Source: Plasmodium brasilianum (taxonomy: Eukaryota; Apicomplexa; Aconoidasida; Haemosporida; Plasmodiidae). From it: DNA of 64,000 nt. Shown piece after piece: positions 50,146-62,534 of this stretch. The stretch covers positions 1,845,001-1,909,000 of the forward strand of contig NC_090126.1 of assembly GCF_023973825.1 (NCBI RefSeq), written 5' to 3'. Within the stretch, counting starts at the first letter, position 1. Every line of letters begins with the position of its first letter. Position numbers and translations under genes: made by a program. The notes below the pieces were generated by a model, which was not told where the DNA came from, did no database searches, and was given only the letters and a program-made list of their open reading frames with translations.

Positions 50146-52564
50146 CCATGCACACATTTTACAAATATCTTACGTACATGCTTTAAAAGGAGCAAGAGTA
50201 AAATACGAACAATGAGATATGATAGCTAAAAAAAAAATATCAAATTTGATTAAAAGTTTAAAAACCTGTAACACCTATTTTTACAATCAAATATGTATTA
50301 TATTTACATTTATTTGTATATGTATAAATTATAAATATAAATATTAATATAAATATAAATTATGCTGGGTAATAGTTAATAATAGGAATAACTGAAATGT
50401 GATGGCACAAGAGTTAAGAAAAATTAAAAACAAATAGTTGAACATTTTCAAATTAAAGGAGTATAAAATGCCCAACAAAAATAAAAATAAATTAAGAAAT
50501 GCCAAAAATATGAATTTAAAAAATGCAAAAATTATAAAAGCTAAATAAAAGAAAAAGAGCAATGGTAAATAATATCATAAAGAAAAATGCTAATCCATAA
50601 ATTTCACCATGTATGTATTAAATTTAAGTAGGTAATTATCCCTCATAATTAGAGGAAAAGAGCTATTAAAATAATATTTATGTAAAATTGGTACGTGTAA
50701 TGTTTTTTGCATTGAAGAAATGGAAAAAACAAACACATAAAAAAATAAAAGAATAAAAATGAATAAATAAACAAATAAAATTGAATATATAAATAAATGA
50801 GATTGAATAAATAAATAAGTAAACATTAATAAATGAATAAATAAATAAATGATTAAGTAAATACATAAATAAATAAGTAAATAAATAAATGAATAAGTAA
50901 ATAAATAAATGAATAAATAAAAAAAAGAATAAATAAAAAAAAGAATAAATAAAAAAAAGAATAAATAAAAAAAAGAGTAAATAAATGAATGAATAAGTAA
51001 AAAAGTAAAACAATGCAACAAAATGAAACAGAATGAAGTAAAGAAAAATAAATAATATAGGAGAAAAAAAGTATTAAATCGCCGTGTAATAAGTCCATAA
51101 TTATATCAATAAAGCAGAATTATTGGAAAACCTTAAGTTTTCCTTTTCGCTATATTTCTGTTTTTCCCCGCATATATCGTACAATACCCCCTATTCCTTT
51201 TTTTTCTCTTTTTTCATCTTTTTATGCAACCCAAGAAGAATACAAATTTAAACGGCTGTTATCATGGTTAACTGGAAATTTTGCTTTATTTTACCCACAT
51301 ATTTTTAAACAGTTATATATGTTAACTAAATTAAAACACAAATGAAATAAGTCATTTTCCCAAATTATTATATTATGGTGTTTTAAAGGGGAGTTCTTAA
51401 TGTATGTGTTAATTTTTTTTTTTTTTTCATGTATTTTATTGTGCGAGCTAAATAAATTATGTATATTGCAGTTACCTTATTGAAATTTTGCTATTTTTCT
51501 GATTATAGACACGCCCATGTGTATATGTATCTTCATATCTCTATGCGTATGCATGTATGAGAAAGGAGCACGCCATTACCTACAGTTCATGTAAAATTAA
51601 GTGTTAAAAACAATAATCACATGCATAAAGTATCAGTATTTACAAATACTTGCAAAAAAAAAGGGGGAAAGAATTTACAGTTAATTGGAATATAGTATGT
51701 TGCAAGTTGGGAATATCATCCTCTTAATATCATTATGATTATCACTTATATTTTTTCCACATAAACCGTAAGTTTGTATTATGAACACTTATCTACATAT
51801 GTTGTAGTGAGGTAATATTGCTCATTCTTGTTCCGTTTTTAACTAATATTTTAGAAGCAAGATGTTGTACACGCGTGCATGTTAATATGTACATATATAT
51901 ATATATATGTATATATATGCACGTATAGGCATCATTAAGAATGTATATTGATGACGGTACGAAACATATACGCAAATACAAACACCTACGCACTTAAGTG
52001 TTTCCTTCTTAATGATCCTTTTAATGCGCATACAAAGTACATGCCTTGTATCTTCACTTCTCACTGTTGTAAACAGGAGAAAAGTGAAGCTATAAAATAT
52101 AGAAACATGTTTTTAATGAAATAAATATATCTTTTCAAGTAGATAATGAAAAGGGCATATATGTGATAGCGCAATTTTTAACTATTACGATTATTTTTAA
52201 TACATTCATTAATTGGTTTGTTGTTGGGTTAATATGTATGTATATATACTATATATATATATATATATCAGTATACTAACAGTAATGGTAAGGATATGAG
52301 TTTGTATGGGGATAGACCTACATATTATGACGTTATTATTAAATAAAAGAAGGGACTAAGTTGTTAAGTTAGAAATTAGATTCATATTAAATAAAGCTTT
52401 TATAATATGAAATGTTATATTAAAAATGTAAAAACACATATTGTTCATAATTATGAGAAGGTTATATATTATGATAATATATAAAAAAAATATTAACGAC
52501 TTATATAAAGGAAGAAATGAAAATTACATTATTTGTATCAAATAAAGCTTAAAACAACATTGGT

Positions 52565-52768
52565 CTATTATTCAAGTTCACGCTGCTATAGGAACATTAA
52601 CACATACATACATACATATATATATAAGTAGCTTCTCTATACACAGTAGCACATATATATATATATATGAAGATTCTCTATACACAGAAGCACGTACATA
52701 TATGAAGCTGCTCTCTGCGTAGCATCACATATATATAGGAAGCTTCTCTATTCACGCTGTTTTGCATT
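52565..52768. repeat. Diverged ~35-45-bp repeats in the KH gene 3' flank
   Basis: Four to five imperfect copies built on GAAGCTTCTCTATACACAG followed by TAGCACATATATAT. Spacing varies with the TA tract. They lie within 250 bp downstream of the KH-protein stop codon, so probably in its 3' UTR. Confidence 0.75.
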
Positions 52769-52808
52769 AGTATGTATACACAAGAAAAAAAAAAAAAAAA
52801 AGGAAACC

Positions 52809-53819
52809 TCATGCATCACATTTAACTTGCATAGTTCTTAACTGCATATAAACAGATTCTAATCTTTGTAACAACAAAACATGTGCTGCATGCACAGCTG
52901 CAACAGTTCCCATAATTCGAACTTTTCTATCAGCAGTTCCTGGTAATAATTCCCCTTTTCTACTTATTCTTATTTGTGCACCTGTACTGTTCATAATATT
53001 AGTTAATCTTGAACCATTTTTCCCTATAACAGATCCAATAAATTCATCTGGAATTTGTATAGAAATTTCACAAGGTAAATTAAACAAATCACGACTATGT
53101 CTCATAAGAGAATTCATCATATTAACATCCATATATTGTTCATGTTGAAAAACTCCATATTGCTGTGGCATGACATAACCATTTAAAGGAACTTGGTTAA
53201 CAAAATTATGTGTTAAGTTTCTAGAATTATAATTAGCATCTTTATTATATATAACATTTAATAAATCTTTTAAATTAGGATCATTTTGTATAGAATTTGC
53301 TACTTTTATAGCTGTATCACTAACTGATTCAAATGGTCCAATAATTGAAATAATTCTTTCATTTAATCCATCCTCACGACTTGATATTTGAATTTTCGAC
53401 CCAGTAGAATCTTGTAATTGTTTGATTTGCTGCCCTCCTTTTCCAATTATTGCACTGACTGCTGATTTTGGTACTACAATCCTACATGTATATTTTGGTG
53501 CAGTGTTATTATTCATATTTTGTTTCTCTTGATAATTCTGAGTTGTTATTTGTCTAATTTTATCTAATATTATTAATAGTGCATTATTTATTTGTTCCTG
53601 TTTTCCACAAAGTACTAGAACCCTTTCTTGCGTGTTTGGAAAGTAAGAATTAGTTGGAGATAATTTTAAACTACATCCCGTTTTATTTTCTATACTTGTA
53701 ATTATCGATCCATTTTTACCTATTACTGAACCTGCAACTAAATTATTTACTAGCATTTTTACAAAACACAGCTGTGTGTTTAAATTGTTTATCTTCTCCC
53801 CTTGGTTATTCTCCTCCAT
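52809..53819 (-). CDS. Nova-like RNA-binding protein with three KH domains
   Basis: Single exon, 336 residues, little low complexity. KH1 (about residues 15-80) has GSVIGKNGSIITSIENKTGC; KH2 (about 105-175) has AIIGKGGQQIKQLQDSTGSK; KH3 (about 245-325) has GSVIGKNGSRLTNIMNSTGA. Each has an intact GxxG loop (GKNG, GKGG, GKNG) with flanking hydrophobic strands, so all three should bind single-stranded RNA. The arrangement of two close KH domains, a linker and a third matches PCBP/Nova-type proteins, which control splicing, stability or translation. The linker (about 176-244) is Asn/Gln/Met-rich. The start is the first ATG after an upstream stop. From memory, the P. falciparum orthologue is annotated Nova-1-like. 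Confidence 0.92.
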   Translation of the reverse strand: MEENNQGEKINNLNTQLCFVKMLVNNLVAGSVIGKNGSIITSIENKTGCSLKLSPTNSYFPNTQERVLVLCGKQEQINNALLIILDKIRQITTQNYQEKQNMNNNTAPKYTCRIVVPKSAVSAIIGKGGQQIKQLQDSTGSKIQISSREDGLNERIISIIGPFESVSDTAIKVANSIQNDPNLKDLLNVIYNKDANYNSRNLTHNFVNQVPLNGYVMPQQYGVFQHEQYMDVNMMNSLMRHSRDLFNLPCEISIQIPDEFIGSVIGKNGSRLTNIMNSTGAQIRISRKGELLPGTADRKVRIMGTVAAVHAAHVLLLQRLESVYMQLRTMQVKCDA

Positions 53820-54067
53820 TTTTATTCTTATTTTAGGGACTACTGTTAACTTTTTGTAATATGTGTAGATATATATTTATAAACATATATATGAAAATAT
53901 ATATGTACTTACGTATACCTATGTTTGTATATATATAAACACAAATATATAAACATATATATGTATATGCATATATATATAAACGTACATATATACTTAA
54001 GTATACCAATATGTACATATATTTTTATATTGTTAAACAGTGCGCTCAAATAAATATATTTAGCTCA

Positions 54068-54098
<31 letters not shown>

Positions 54099-55464
54099 GA
54101 ATACTTCTTTTCTGATAACCAAGGATGACTTATCAAAATTGTTAAGAAAATTAATAAAAAGAAAAAAAAATTTTATTTAAACTTGTGTACTGATAATGTA
54201 GAAACTCCTGGTTAAGGGACAATTTATAGGAAAGCAAGTGCGAGGGCAAAAATGAAAAAAAAAAAAAAAAAAAAAAATCCAGCATGCAGTAAAAGAATTA
54301 AATGAAAGAAAGAGAAAAAAAAAAAAAAAAAAAGAAAGAAGAATAAAGAATAAAGAATAAAGAAGAAAAAGGAAAAGGAATATGCAAAGAAAACAGAGTG
54401 TTATTTTATTTGCTAAGAATTCACAATAGAAAAATAAAATAAAATAAGCAAAAATAAAATGAAAAAAAAAAAAAAAAAAGTTTGATCCTTATGCTGCACA
54501 GTTGAAGGGGCATGAAAGTGTATTTACATGTTTACATATGTATGAATACGTACATATGCGTACATATAAATATGCATACATGTACACATATAATATATAC
54601 ACGTAAAATATATATATGCACGTACATATGTAGTCGTACTTTTGTACAAACTAAACTTATAGTCGTACATATACCACTTACAAGTACACGTACAGTTTTG
54701 TAAATAATGCATGAAAATTTTACACTTATATAATGAGTTCTAAAATGAAGGGAAAAAATGAATAAAATCGTAAGAATATTTGAAATAAAAGAATACTTTA
54801 ATTCGTATTACATAAATAATAAAAAATAGAGCGCTGTTTGAATAAATTCTTAAAACATATGGCAGCAAAAGGAAATAAGTGAACAACAAAGATTGACGAA
54901 TGAAGAATGAAAAATTGAAGGAGCAAAAATGTAATACTGCTCCTTCATAATCTTCCTTGTTAGAATGATTCGAAATAAATTAGTAATGTATAAATAAAAA
55001 ATTCCTTTTACAAGGTAAATAATGACCTTAAAATAATATAACTAAAAAAAAGGGAAAAGGGAAAAGAAAAAAGGGAAAGAGAATTACTATCATAAATGAT
55101 ACATATATGTTTTTATTTGCTTTTATATAGGTTAATGTGTGTTCATATTATCGTCCTAACTACATAAATGTGTATAAAAAATGTACGTGCCGCATGTACG
55201 CTTTTAAGTACTATATACAAATATTTGTATGCGCAATTGTGTATATATATTAGTATGCTTTACGTTGGTATATTTTTCGTATTGTAGAAACGTAAATAAT
55301 TGTACGAATAGCGTAAATAACTTAAAATAAAATCATCCCCCCATCCGCTTATATATACACTATGTAGTTATATATGTGAGAACTTGATTTTATTTTTTCA
55401 TTAAATCAAAAAAAGTAATGTAAATAAAAATTTGGAGAGAAATGTAATATACAATAATATTATA

Positions 55465-55600
55465 CAATCAGTAAAATGTATAGAAGTGTATACAAGTACA
55501 GTCAGTAAAATGTATAGAAGTGTATACAAGTACAGTCAGTAAAATGTATAGAAGTGTATACAAGTACAGTCAGTAAAATGTATAGAAGTGTATACATGTA
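55465..55600. repeat. 34-bp direct repeat, four copies
   Basis: Four near-perfect copies of a unit beginning AGTCAGTAAAATGTATAGAA and ending GTGTATACAAGTAC. The first and last copies carry single changes. Confidence 0.95.
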
Positions 55601-55849
55601 AAGGCAATAAAAATGCAGATCAGTTTCAACCTTCTTTATTATATAAAATTATTTTATATAAAAAAAAAAAAAAAAGAAAATAGTATAAATGTATGTAAAA
55701 AGTGTATAAATGAAACTTTTTTTTTTTTTTTTTTTTTATTTGTGTATTATTATTTGTTCACATTTTTTTTTTTTTTTTATGTTGTTTAATACATTTTTCC
55801 TCCGTCGTTTTTTTATAACAATTTATAAAAAAAAAAAAAAAACTTCAAT

Positions 55850-56030
55850 GTGAAAATGAATGTAAAAATGCACATGAAAATGAATATGAAAGGAAATATG
55901 AAAAGGAATATGGAAAATTACATAAGAAGGAACATAAGAATGAATATAAGAATGAACATAAGAAGGAACGTAAAAATGAACGTAAAAGTGAACGTAAAAA
56001 TGAACATAAAAATGAGCACAAAATTGTGCA
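55850..56030. repeat. Degenerate 12-bp repeat (AAAATGAACGTA type)
   Basis: About fifteen diverged copies of AAAATGAACATA / AGAATGAACATA, open on both strands because the unit is a multiple of three. It is followed directly by a second 12-bp array. Confidence 0.85.
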
Positions 56031-56057
56031 CAGAGATGATTGCAAATTAAACGCAAA

Positions 56058-56235
56058 CACAAGCGCAGTAATAAGCGCAGTAATAAACGCAGTAATAAAC
56101 GCAGTAATAAACGCAGTAATAAACGCAGTAATAAACGCAGTAATAAACGCAGTAATAAACGCAGTAATAAACGCAGTAATAAACGCAGTAATAAACACAG
56201 TAATAAACGCAGTAATAAACGCTGTAATAAACTAT
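56058..56235. repeat. 12-bp minisatellite AATAAACGCAGT
   Basis: About fourteen nearly exact copies. It is open in all frames that avoid TAA, giving SNKR, INAV or VYYC repeats; these are most likely not translated. Confidence 0.95.
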
Positions 56236-57408
56236 TAAAGATCTATTAATTAAACATTTTACATTTCTTTCAATAAATATACTTAGCGCGATACATTTAT
56301 AATGCACAACCTTTACCTTTTTAATTAATGATGCTAATAGAAAATACGAATTTTTAAACAAATAGCGTAAATAATGGTTTTTTCTTGCTACTATATATTT
56401 AATATTTTGCCAAATTTTAATTATTTCTTTCCTTTTAATTGTCTATGATGCAAAATGGTAGAAAAATCGGCTTGTCATTTTTTGATAAATATTTATTAAT
56501 CGAAAGAAGAGTTTTTTTTTTTTTTTTTTTTTTTTTAAACATGTATTCATTATTGAAGGTTTCACTTAACTTTCATCCTTTTTAGCAAATAGGTAATTAA
56601 GTGCATACGTACATGAATAAACACGCGTGAATATGAATCATATGCACATAAGTTCATACGCATTAAAAACATGAATACTGTAACATTTATTCTCCTACAT
56701 ATTTGTGCGAGCTTTGGGTGTATTAGATAAATACTGTGAGCGCCTTTTTAGATACTTTTATTTTATATTATGGAGTCTAAATATTTTATTTGTACATATA
56801 TATAAGCACATAAATGTTTTTGCACCTCAATTTGAAAACATACTTAAGTAAATTACTACTTTTGTATATCCTGTGTGTTCATAAATTCTTCTCAGTTTTT
56901 CTTAATAAACGTTCTGTGCGATGGAAATAAAAAAAAATGGTACCACTTAAAAGTTTCCCCATTATATTACTAAAAATTAAGCATTTTAAAATATCGCGGA
57001 ATGACCTTGTCGATAAATTTTGGAATTAAAAAATTGTTTTTGTTTTTATTTTATTTTTGAAGTGATATGTATTTGCCTCATTTCGTAAATCAAATGCGTA
57101 ACCTAACTCTGCAAAGAATACGAAACGTGAGAAGTTATATTTCTTTTTTAAGTTCTGTAGTATATTTTTTAACATGATTATTATCAAGAGGAGCAATTTA
57201 TGTATTCAATATAAGGTCTTTTTTATTTATTTTTATGTTAGCCTTTTTTCATGAATATACACAGTCTGGTTATTTTTTTACTGTTATGATCGTCATTAAA
57301 GTTGTTTTAAAATTATTTAATTTAATTAAATTTACAAAAAAAAGATAAAAATGTTTATAAAAATATGCAGATTTGTTGTTTTTAATGCTAACAATGTATG
57401 TTAAGACA

Positions 57409-57439
<31 letters not shown>

Positions 57440-57602
57440 ACAAATTCTGCTTTTTTTGTGTGTTTCTTTTGTTTTAATAAGCACAAGTGTCTCTTTTAAA
57501 AAAAAAAAAAAAAAAGAGGCCAACGAAATAAATAAAAAGGCTAAATGGGGAAATATAAGTAAACTAAAATTGAACATGATACTATAAAATATGCTCGATA
57601 AC

Positions 57603-58490
57603 TTAATGAGAGTTCTTTAACGTATTGTTAAACTTGTCCAACATAATATCACACATATGAGCTAAATCATCCAATGATTCCTTTAAAATGTTAATTGCTG
57701 GTTCACCTGAAAAAAAGATCATTTCAAGATACATTGTCCATAATGATAAACGAATAAAAAAGGGTGCACATATGTGCATATATATATAAATGCCCAACAA
57801 ACACACATACGTGCATTCGTATATACACCCTTACATAGGTATATACTTATCGAAGTACAGTGGGAACAAAAAATTTTGATGCGTTTTTCTTTCCAACCTG
57901 TTGTTTGAATCCGAAGGTTAATCTCCGCCTGAGTTGGATGAGGTACTGTGTACCCTGCAAATTCGATGCCTTCTTTTTGAAGCAAAATACAACGTAAACA
58001 GTTTCCTAAAAATTTTTAAATATCATAACAGCCAAATAAGTATAAAGATTAATTTTACTAAAAAAATATATTTAAAAGTATATTTTAAATGTGGAGAGCG
58101 AAAACAATTTTTTTATGTTAAAAAAAAAATCAGATAAATTATTATCATATTATGTAAATTTCAATAATCCTTCCAAATACTAACTTTTGGAACACAAGTT
58201 TTTTTTTCAGTGCACATAAAAATAACTGTTACTCGAACATGTACCGGCTAACGCATAACGTGCATAAGCGTATATACACAAATATATACATACATACATA
58301 TATATATACGTATTATACATATTTTGATACATAGCTGGCTTTTTTTAACCGCTTTTTCGGCTTTTATAATCACTGTGTTTTTATTCTTTTGTTGACATAT
58401 GGACTTACCTAATGTATGATCTTCGTTTTCAAAACAGAAAGTAGCTTGTGTCAAAGTCCTCAAATCTTCAAAATACGTACTTTCTTCCAT
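57603..58490 (-). CDS. RPAC2: DNA-directed RNA polymerases I and III subunit RPAC2 (AC19)
   Basis: Three exons, 58490-58409, 58005-57898 and 57706-57603, phases consistent, giving 97 residues. Exon 1 ends in FCFENEDHTLG, exon 2 continues NCLRCILLQKEGIEFAGYTV then PHPTQAEINLRIQTT, and exon 3 ends EPAINILKESLDDLAHMCDI. These are the conserved blocks of the bacterial alpha-N/Rpb11-like family. RPAC2 pairs with RPAC1 (AC40) in the assembly core shared by RNA polymerases I and III, which make rRNA, tRNA and 5S RNA. It is shorter than the human protein (about 133), lacking the N-terminal tail. The exon 2 donor is G|GTTGGA, a weak site. The gene starts close to a possible divergent mini-ORF at 58530. 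Confidence 0.92.
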
Positions 58491-59315
58491 TTTTGTATTT
58501 TAAGGGTTATTACTATAAACTAAAATAAAATGGTCCGCCGATCAAAACTTAATGAAAGTTCATTTATCAAGAATTCGTTTGCAGTATTTAATTTAATATA
58601 TTTTATTTTTATAAATTGTAAAAACAACTGTTTCACTAGCCTTCTATTTTTACTTCATTTTATTTCTACTTCATTTTATTTTAAGTTCATTTTATTTTAT
58701 TACATTTATTTTATTGCATTTATTTTATTGCATTTATTTTATTGCATTTATTTTATTGCATATATTTTATTGTATTTATTTTATTGTATTTATTTTATTG
58801 TATTTATTTTATTGTATTTATTTTATTTATTCAAATTTGCAACATCAGCCAGGTAATAACGTAAATGCAACGAGTTTCATCAATTATGACTCAAATTAAA
58901 AAAATGGGAAAAAACAGAAACAATATCCCATTTCTATATATTTAAAGCACAAACAAAAAAAATAACAGGAAAAAAGGAAAAAAAAAAGGAAAAAATATAT
59001 ATATGTATATATGTTCTTATTTTATCTTATTTTTTGTACTAAAAATTGTTCACTTTATAAAAAAAATTTCAGATATCACATTTAAGGTACATGTTACAAT
59101 GTTGTTTCATTGTAATAATTTAAAAAAAAAAACAGCTGTTTTATATATAAAATGACTATATGCAAGTATGCATATGCGTACGCATATACGTATGCATATA
59201 CGTACGCATATACGTATGCATATACGTATGCATATACATATGCATATACGTGCGTAATATAAATGATGACCTGCCCGAGCGTACACGTCTGAGTACTGCT
59301 CCAAGTTTAGAAGTT
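58491..59315. other. Intergenic region
   Basis: About 800 bp upstream of RPAC2 and downstream of the 600-residue gene. It holds the 15-bp T-rich repeat and a 12-bp TA/CG-alternating repeat (CATATACGTATG type) at 59160-59255. A weak plus-strand mini-gene is described in the findings. Confidence 0.7.
58676..58832. repeat. 15-bp repeat TTTATTTTATTGCAT
   Basis: About ten copies; the first half has TTGCAT and the second half TTGTAT. Confidence 0.93.
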
Positions 59316-61550
59316 CTATGCATTGGCAAGATCTATCTGTTTTATGTCGTCTCCTTTTAAATCTAAAAAAATGTTTTGAAATTTTTTTTTAAGATTATTA
59401 TAAGACCCTGCCAGGGAATCCCGCATGAACTCGTCGATAGACTGTAAAGTTATTATAGTTATAAAAAGGGAAAAAAAAAATGAGAAAATTTAGGGAAACT
59501 AAATAAAAAGAGAAAATGTAGAAAGTAAAATAAAAAAGAATATAATAAAACCATCTCTTACAAACACAAATAAAAAAAGGCAAAAAAAAAAAAAAAAAAA
59601 AAAGAATCTTGTAAATAACTCGTTATATTAGTATATATATAACACACTGATGATAATTCTTTGATATATCTTATCATCCCTCTTCTTTTTAACCTCTATC
59701 CTTTTTTGATATTTATAAAAAAAAACAGTTGCATATATGATGTTTCTTTCGTTGCTTGAGTTTGTTCTTAGGATCGATTTTACTTTATCTCCGTTCAAGC
59801 TAAAAGGATAAAAAAAAATATATATATAAATAGTGAAAAATAAAACATATATAACGCAAAATAAAACAAAGCGGAATTAGATTAATGGGAGGGCCAAGAA
59901 TAATAATATGCTAAATTGAAAAGGGGCCACGTAATATTGAAGTATATATATATATATATATATTTGTATATGTACACATGCGCGTGGGGGTATAAGCGCA
60001 TTGTTCCCCTTCCCCTTTCGGCCCTACGTGGAAGTAATGAAATATAAATGAATGTCAGCCATATCCATATAAGTCGGTATGAAGTCCGAGGGTTTGTCAA
60101 ACAGGATATCCTTTTTTGTTAAGTAAAAAGAGTTCCATAGATAATCTACGGAATAACTTTGTTCATTCAGTGTGATGGCGAATCGTAGTCCCTTTCGCAT
60201 AATAAATATATTAGCAGGGTAAAAAATAAATAAGCCTATAATGTTTATTTTAGGTTCTGTATAGGAAAAAAAAATATTATATATATCGGAGGATGACAAA
60301 TATATTTGAATACATTCATTCACATTGGATATATATTTTAAGATTTGTTTTGCAGTGGTATCATTTATTGTTACTGGTCCCTTTGTGCTTATTGAAGTAA
60401 CAAATGTTTTTCTATTATTAATATAAATATTTTTGGACACCTTCACTTTTATAAAATAGCCTACCATAAAAGATTTCAATAAAAAATTATTACCACAATG
60501 AATCGATTCTTCTCTGAAATTATTATTGGAACCGATTTTTTTTGATAAAAACCATTCTATAAGTGTAAAATCATCATGAGATATATTTTCTTTTTTTTTT
60601 GAATTATCTGTTTGCATTGAATTTAATTCTTTCACTTTTATAATATCCCCATCTTGCATATCACCTAAAATGATAATAGGATTATAAACATGTCCTAATT
60701 TTAATGCTGTATTTATAATCTCATCCATTTTTTTTCTTTCAATATTTTTTTCAAATTGTTGTGTGTTTTTATATAACTTATTATTTATATCATCTAATAA
60801 ATTTTGAAAATTATTTTTATTTTCTTTATTTAAAATATTATTATCATATACATATTTTTCTTCAATTTCTTCAGTATTTATCTTATTATATTTTACTGTC
60901 CCATATTCTAACACATTTAAACCGTATAGCATTTTTATATTATGAATAAAAGAAATTTTATCATCATTATCTTTTAATATAAAACTACATAAATTAAATT
61001 TTTGCTGTTCCGTGTACTCTTTATTTATTCTTAAAAATATATCAATAGTATTTATCGAGCTCTCTATCGTCTCAATATCTTTAATTAATATTTCTTTTAT
61101 AATATTACCATGATCATCTACAAGCACTATTTTGCATTGTGGTTCATTTTTCAATTCCATTAATAAGGGGAAAAAAGTATCATCTATTTTATAATTTACA
61201 CAAAATATACTATTTCTTAGTAAACATTTGCTTGGCTTGTACCTCTTTACCCTATTCTTCGTTTTGAATAATTCAACGTTTTCATTTATACTGCTTTTAG
61301 ATAACTTTCCACTGGTTCGAAGTTTTGGTTCATTTTTCTTTCTCGGTTTTTTACTATCACAATTTGATTCATCCTTCTTTTGGTTGTTACTACTTTTTCC
61401 ATTTTTATTTTCGTTGTTACTGCTTTCTCCACCCTTCTTTTCGGTATTACTACATTCCTCATCTTTATTTCCATTTTTGTTCCTCCTCTCCCCATAACAT
61501 TTCCTTGAATAGGATGAAGTAACACTTTCTGAATATATTGTATTACCCAT
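59316..61550 (-). CDS. Conserved Plasmodium protein, three exons, about 600 residues, possible N-myristoylation
   Basis: Exons 61550-60028, 59799-59646 and 59441-59316; phases agree (donors AC|GTAGGG and AGT|GTGTTA, acceptors CTTTTAG and TTTACAG) and the last exon ends in TAG. The N-terminus MGNTIYSESVTSSYSRKCYG has Gly2 and a nearby Cys, the pattern of proteins that are N-myristoylated and then palmitoylated for membrane attachment. A Lys/Asn/Ser/Glu-rich stretch (residues 20-90) is followed by a globular region (CKIVLVDDHGNIIKEILIKD, VYNPIIILGDMQDGDIIKVK, KVSKNIYINNRKTFVTSIST). The final exons give SILRTNSSNERNIIYATVF and DEFMRDSLAGSYNN. No enzyme motif recognised; a peripheral membrane or inner-membrane-complex protein is only one possibility. 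Confidence 0.68.
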
Positions 61551-61734
61551 TAAGTATTACCTGTACTTTCGTTCATCATGTTTTCATATTTTATAAATGA
61601 GTCAAAGTATAATAAAGGCATAGAAAAAAATTAATTGAACACGTATAATTCGAAAAAAAAGGGGTGCACCAATTGAAAAAAAGGACAGAACAAATCAAAT
61701 GAAGAAAAATAAAAAAAAAACAAATTAAACAAAT

Positions 61735-61950
61735 AAATAAAACAAATAAATAAAACATATGAATAAAACAAATGAATTAAACAAATAAATAAAACAAATG
61801 AATAAAACAAATGAATAAAACAAATGAATAAAACAAATGAATAAAACGAATGAATAAAACAAATGAATAAAACAAATGAATAAAACAAATGAATAAAACA
61901 AATGAATAAAACAAATGAATAAAACAAATGAATAAAACAAATGAATAAAA
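61735..61950. repeat. 13-bp repeat AATAAAACAAATG
   Basis: About sixteen copies. As 13 is not a multiple of three, all three minus frames show the same shifted FYSFVLFICFIHL pattern, which marks it as non-coding. Confidence 0.95.
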
Positions 61951-62534
61951 GAGTAAACAGATGAACTGATATAATTCAGAAATGTTACAGGTTAAGCAAA
62001 AAGAAATGGTTACATGGGTTAATTCTGTGTACACATATACAATGTTGAACGGTTGAAACAAAAAGACAAGTATACTTAAAAGTTCAGACAAATTTTTCTA
62101 TTTCGGAAAGTAGACAATTTTAAATTATATTGCCATTGTAAGTAGCATGATTTTTTCGTCACATTTTTTTATTCATTTATTTATTTTATTTTATTTATTT
62201 TTTTTATTTTTTTTATTTTTTTTTGTATAGAGAATGTTAAAATAAAATGATCATATTTAAAGGATAATTAAAATAAAAGAATGATGTCGGCGTAAAATTA
62301 AAAACAAAGCCATTATTTTTATAGAAAAATTAAGAGGCAAATAATATCAAATAAGTTAAAAATATGATGCTAAATTTTTAAGTTCTGAAATATTTAACTT
62401 CGACAAATTAAAATAGATTTTTAATTTTACAATTATAAAAAGTGTATTAATAAGTCAGGTAATTTTAATGTGTGCGAAGTTCAAATTCAATATTTAATAA
62501 AAGAGGAAAAAAAAAAAAAAAATGTAAACCAGAC

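Larger units (their letters stand above)
48189..52808. other. Long intergenic region
   Basis: About 4.6 kb between the start of the 1308-residue gene and the stop of the KH-protein gene. It holds a pyrimidine-rich leader (48190-48290), a (TTTG)n microsatellite, TA repeats, an AAATAAAT-type block at 50740-51000, a possible terminal exon at 51061-51345 and diverged repeats at 52565-52765. Confidence 0.65.
53820..57602. other. Long intergenic region
   Basis: About 3.8 kb between the KH-protein start and the RPAC2 stop. It holds A-runs, TA repeats and three tandem-repeat blocks listed separately. No gene supported; ORFs in the repeat blocks are by-products of the period. Confidence 0.7.

Noticed and set aside
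50590..51098. Minus ORFs of 80-143 codons, Phe/Tyr/Leu/Ile-rich, looking like membrane proteins
   Set aside because: They read through an AAATAAAT/AAAAAAGAATAAAT simple repeat; all three frames look alike.
55823..56361. Repeat ORFs (INAV, NKRS, VYYC, FITA)
   Set aside because: Period-12 arrays keep several frames open at once; no flanking non-repeat coding sequence.
61631..62091. Three overlapping minus ORFs with FYSFVLFICFIHL repeats
   Set aside because: They come from a 13-bp repeat that shifts through all frames, so they are by-products.
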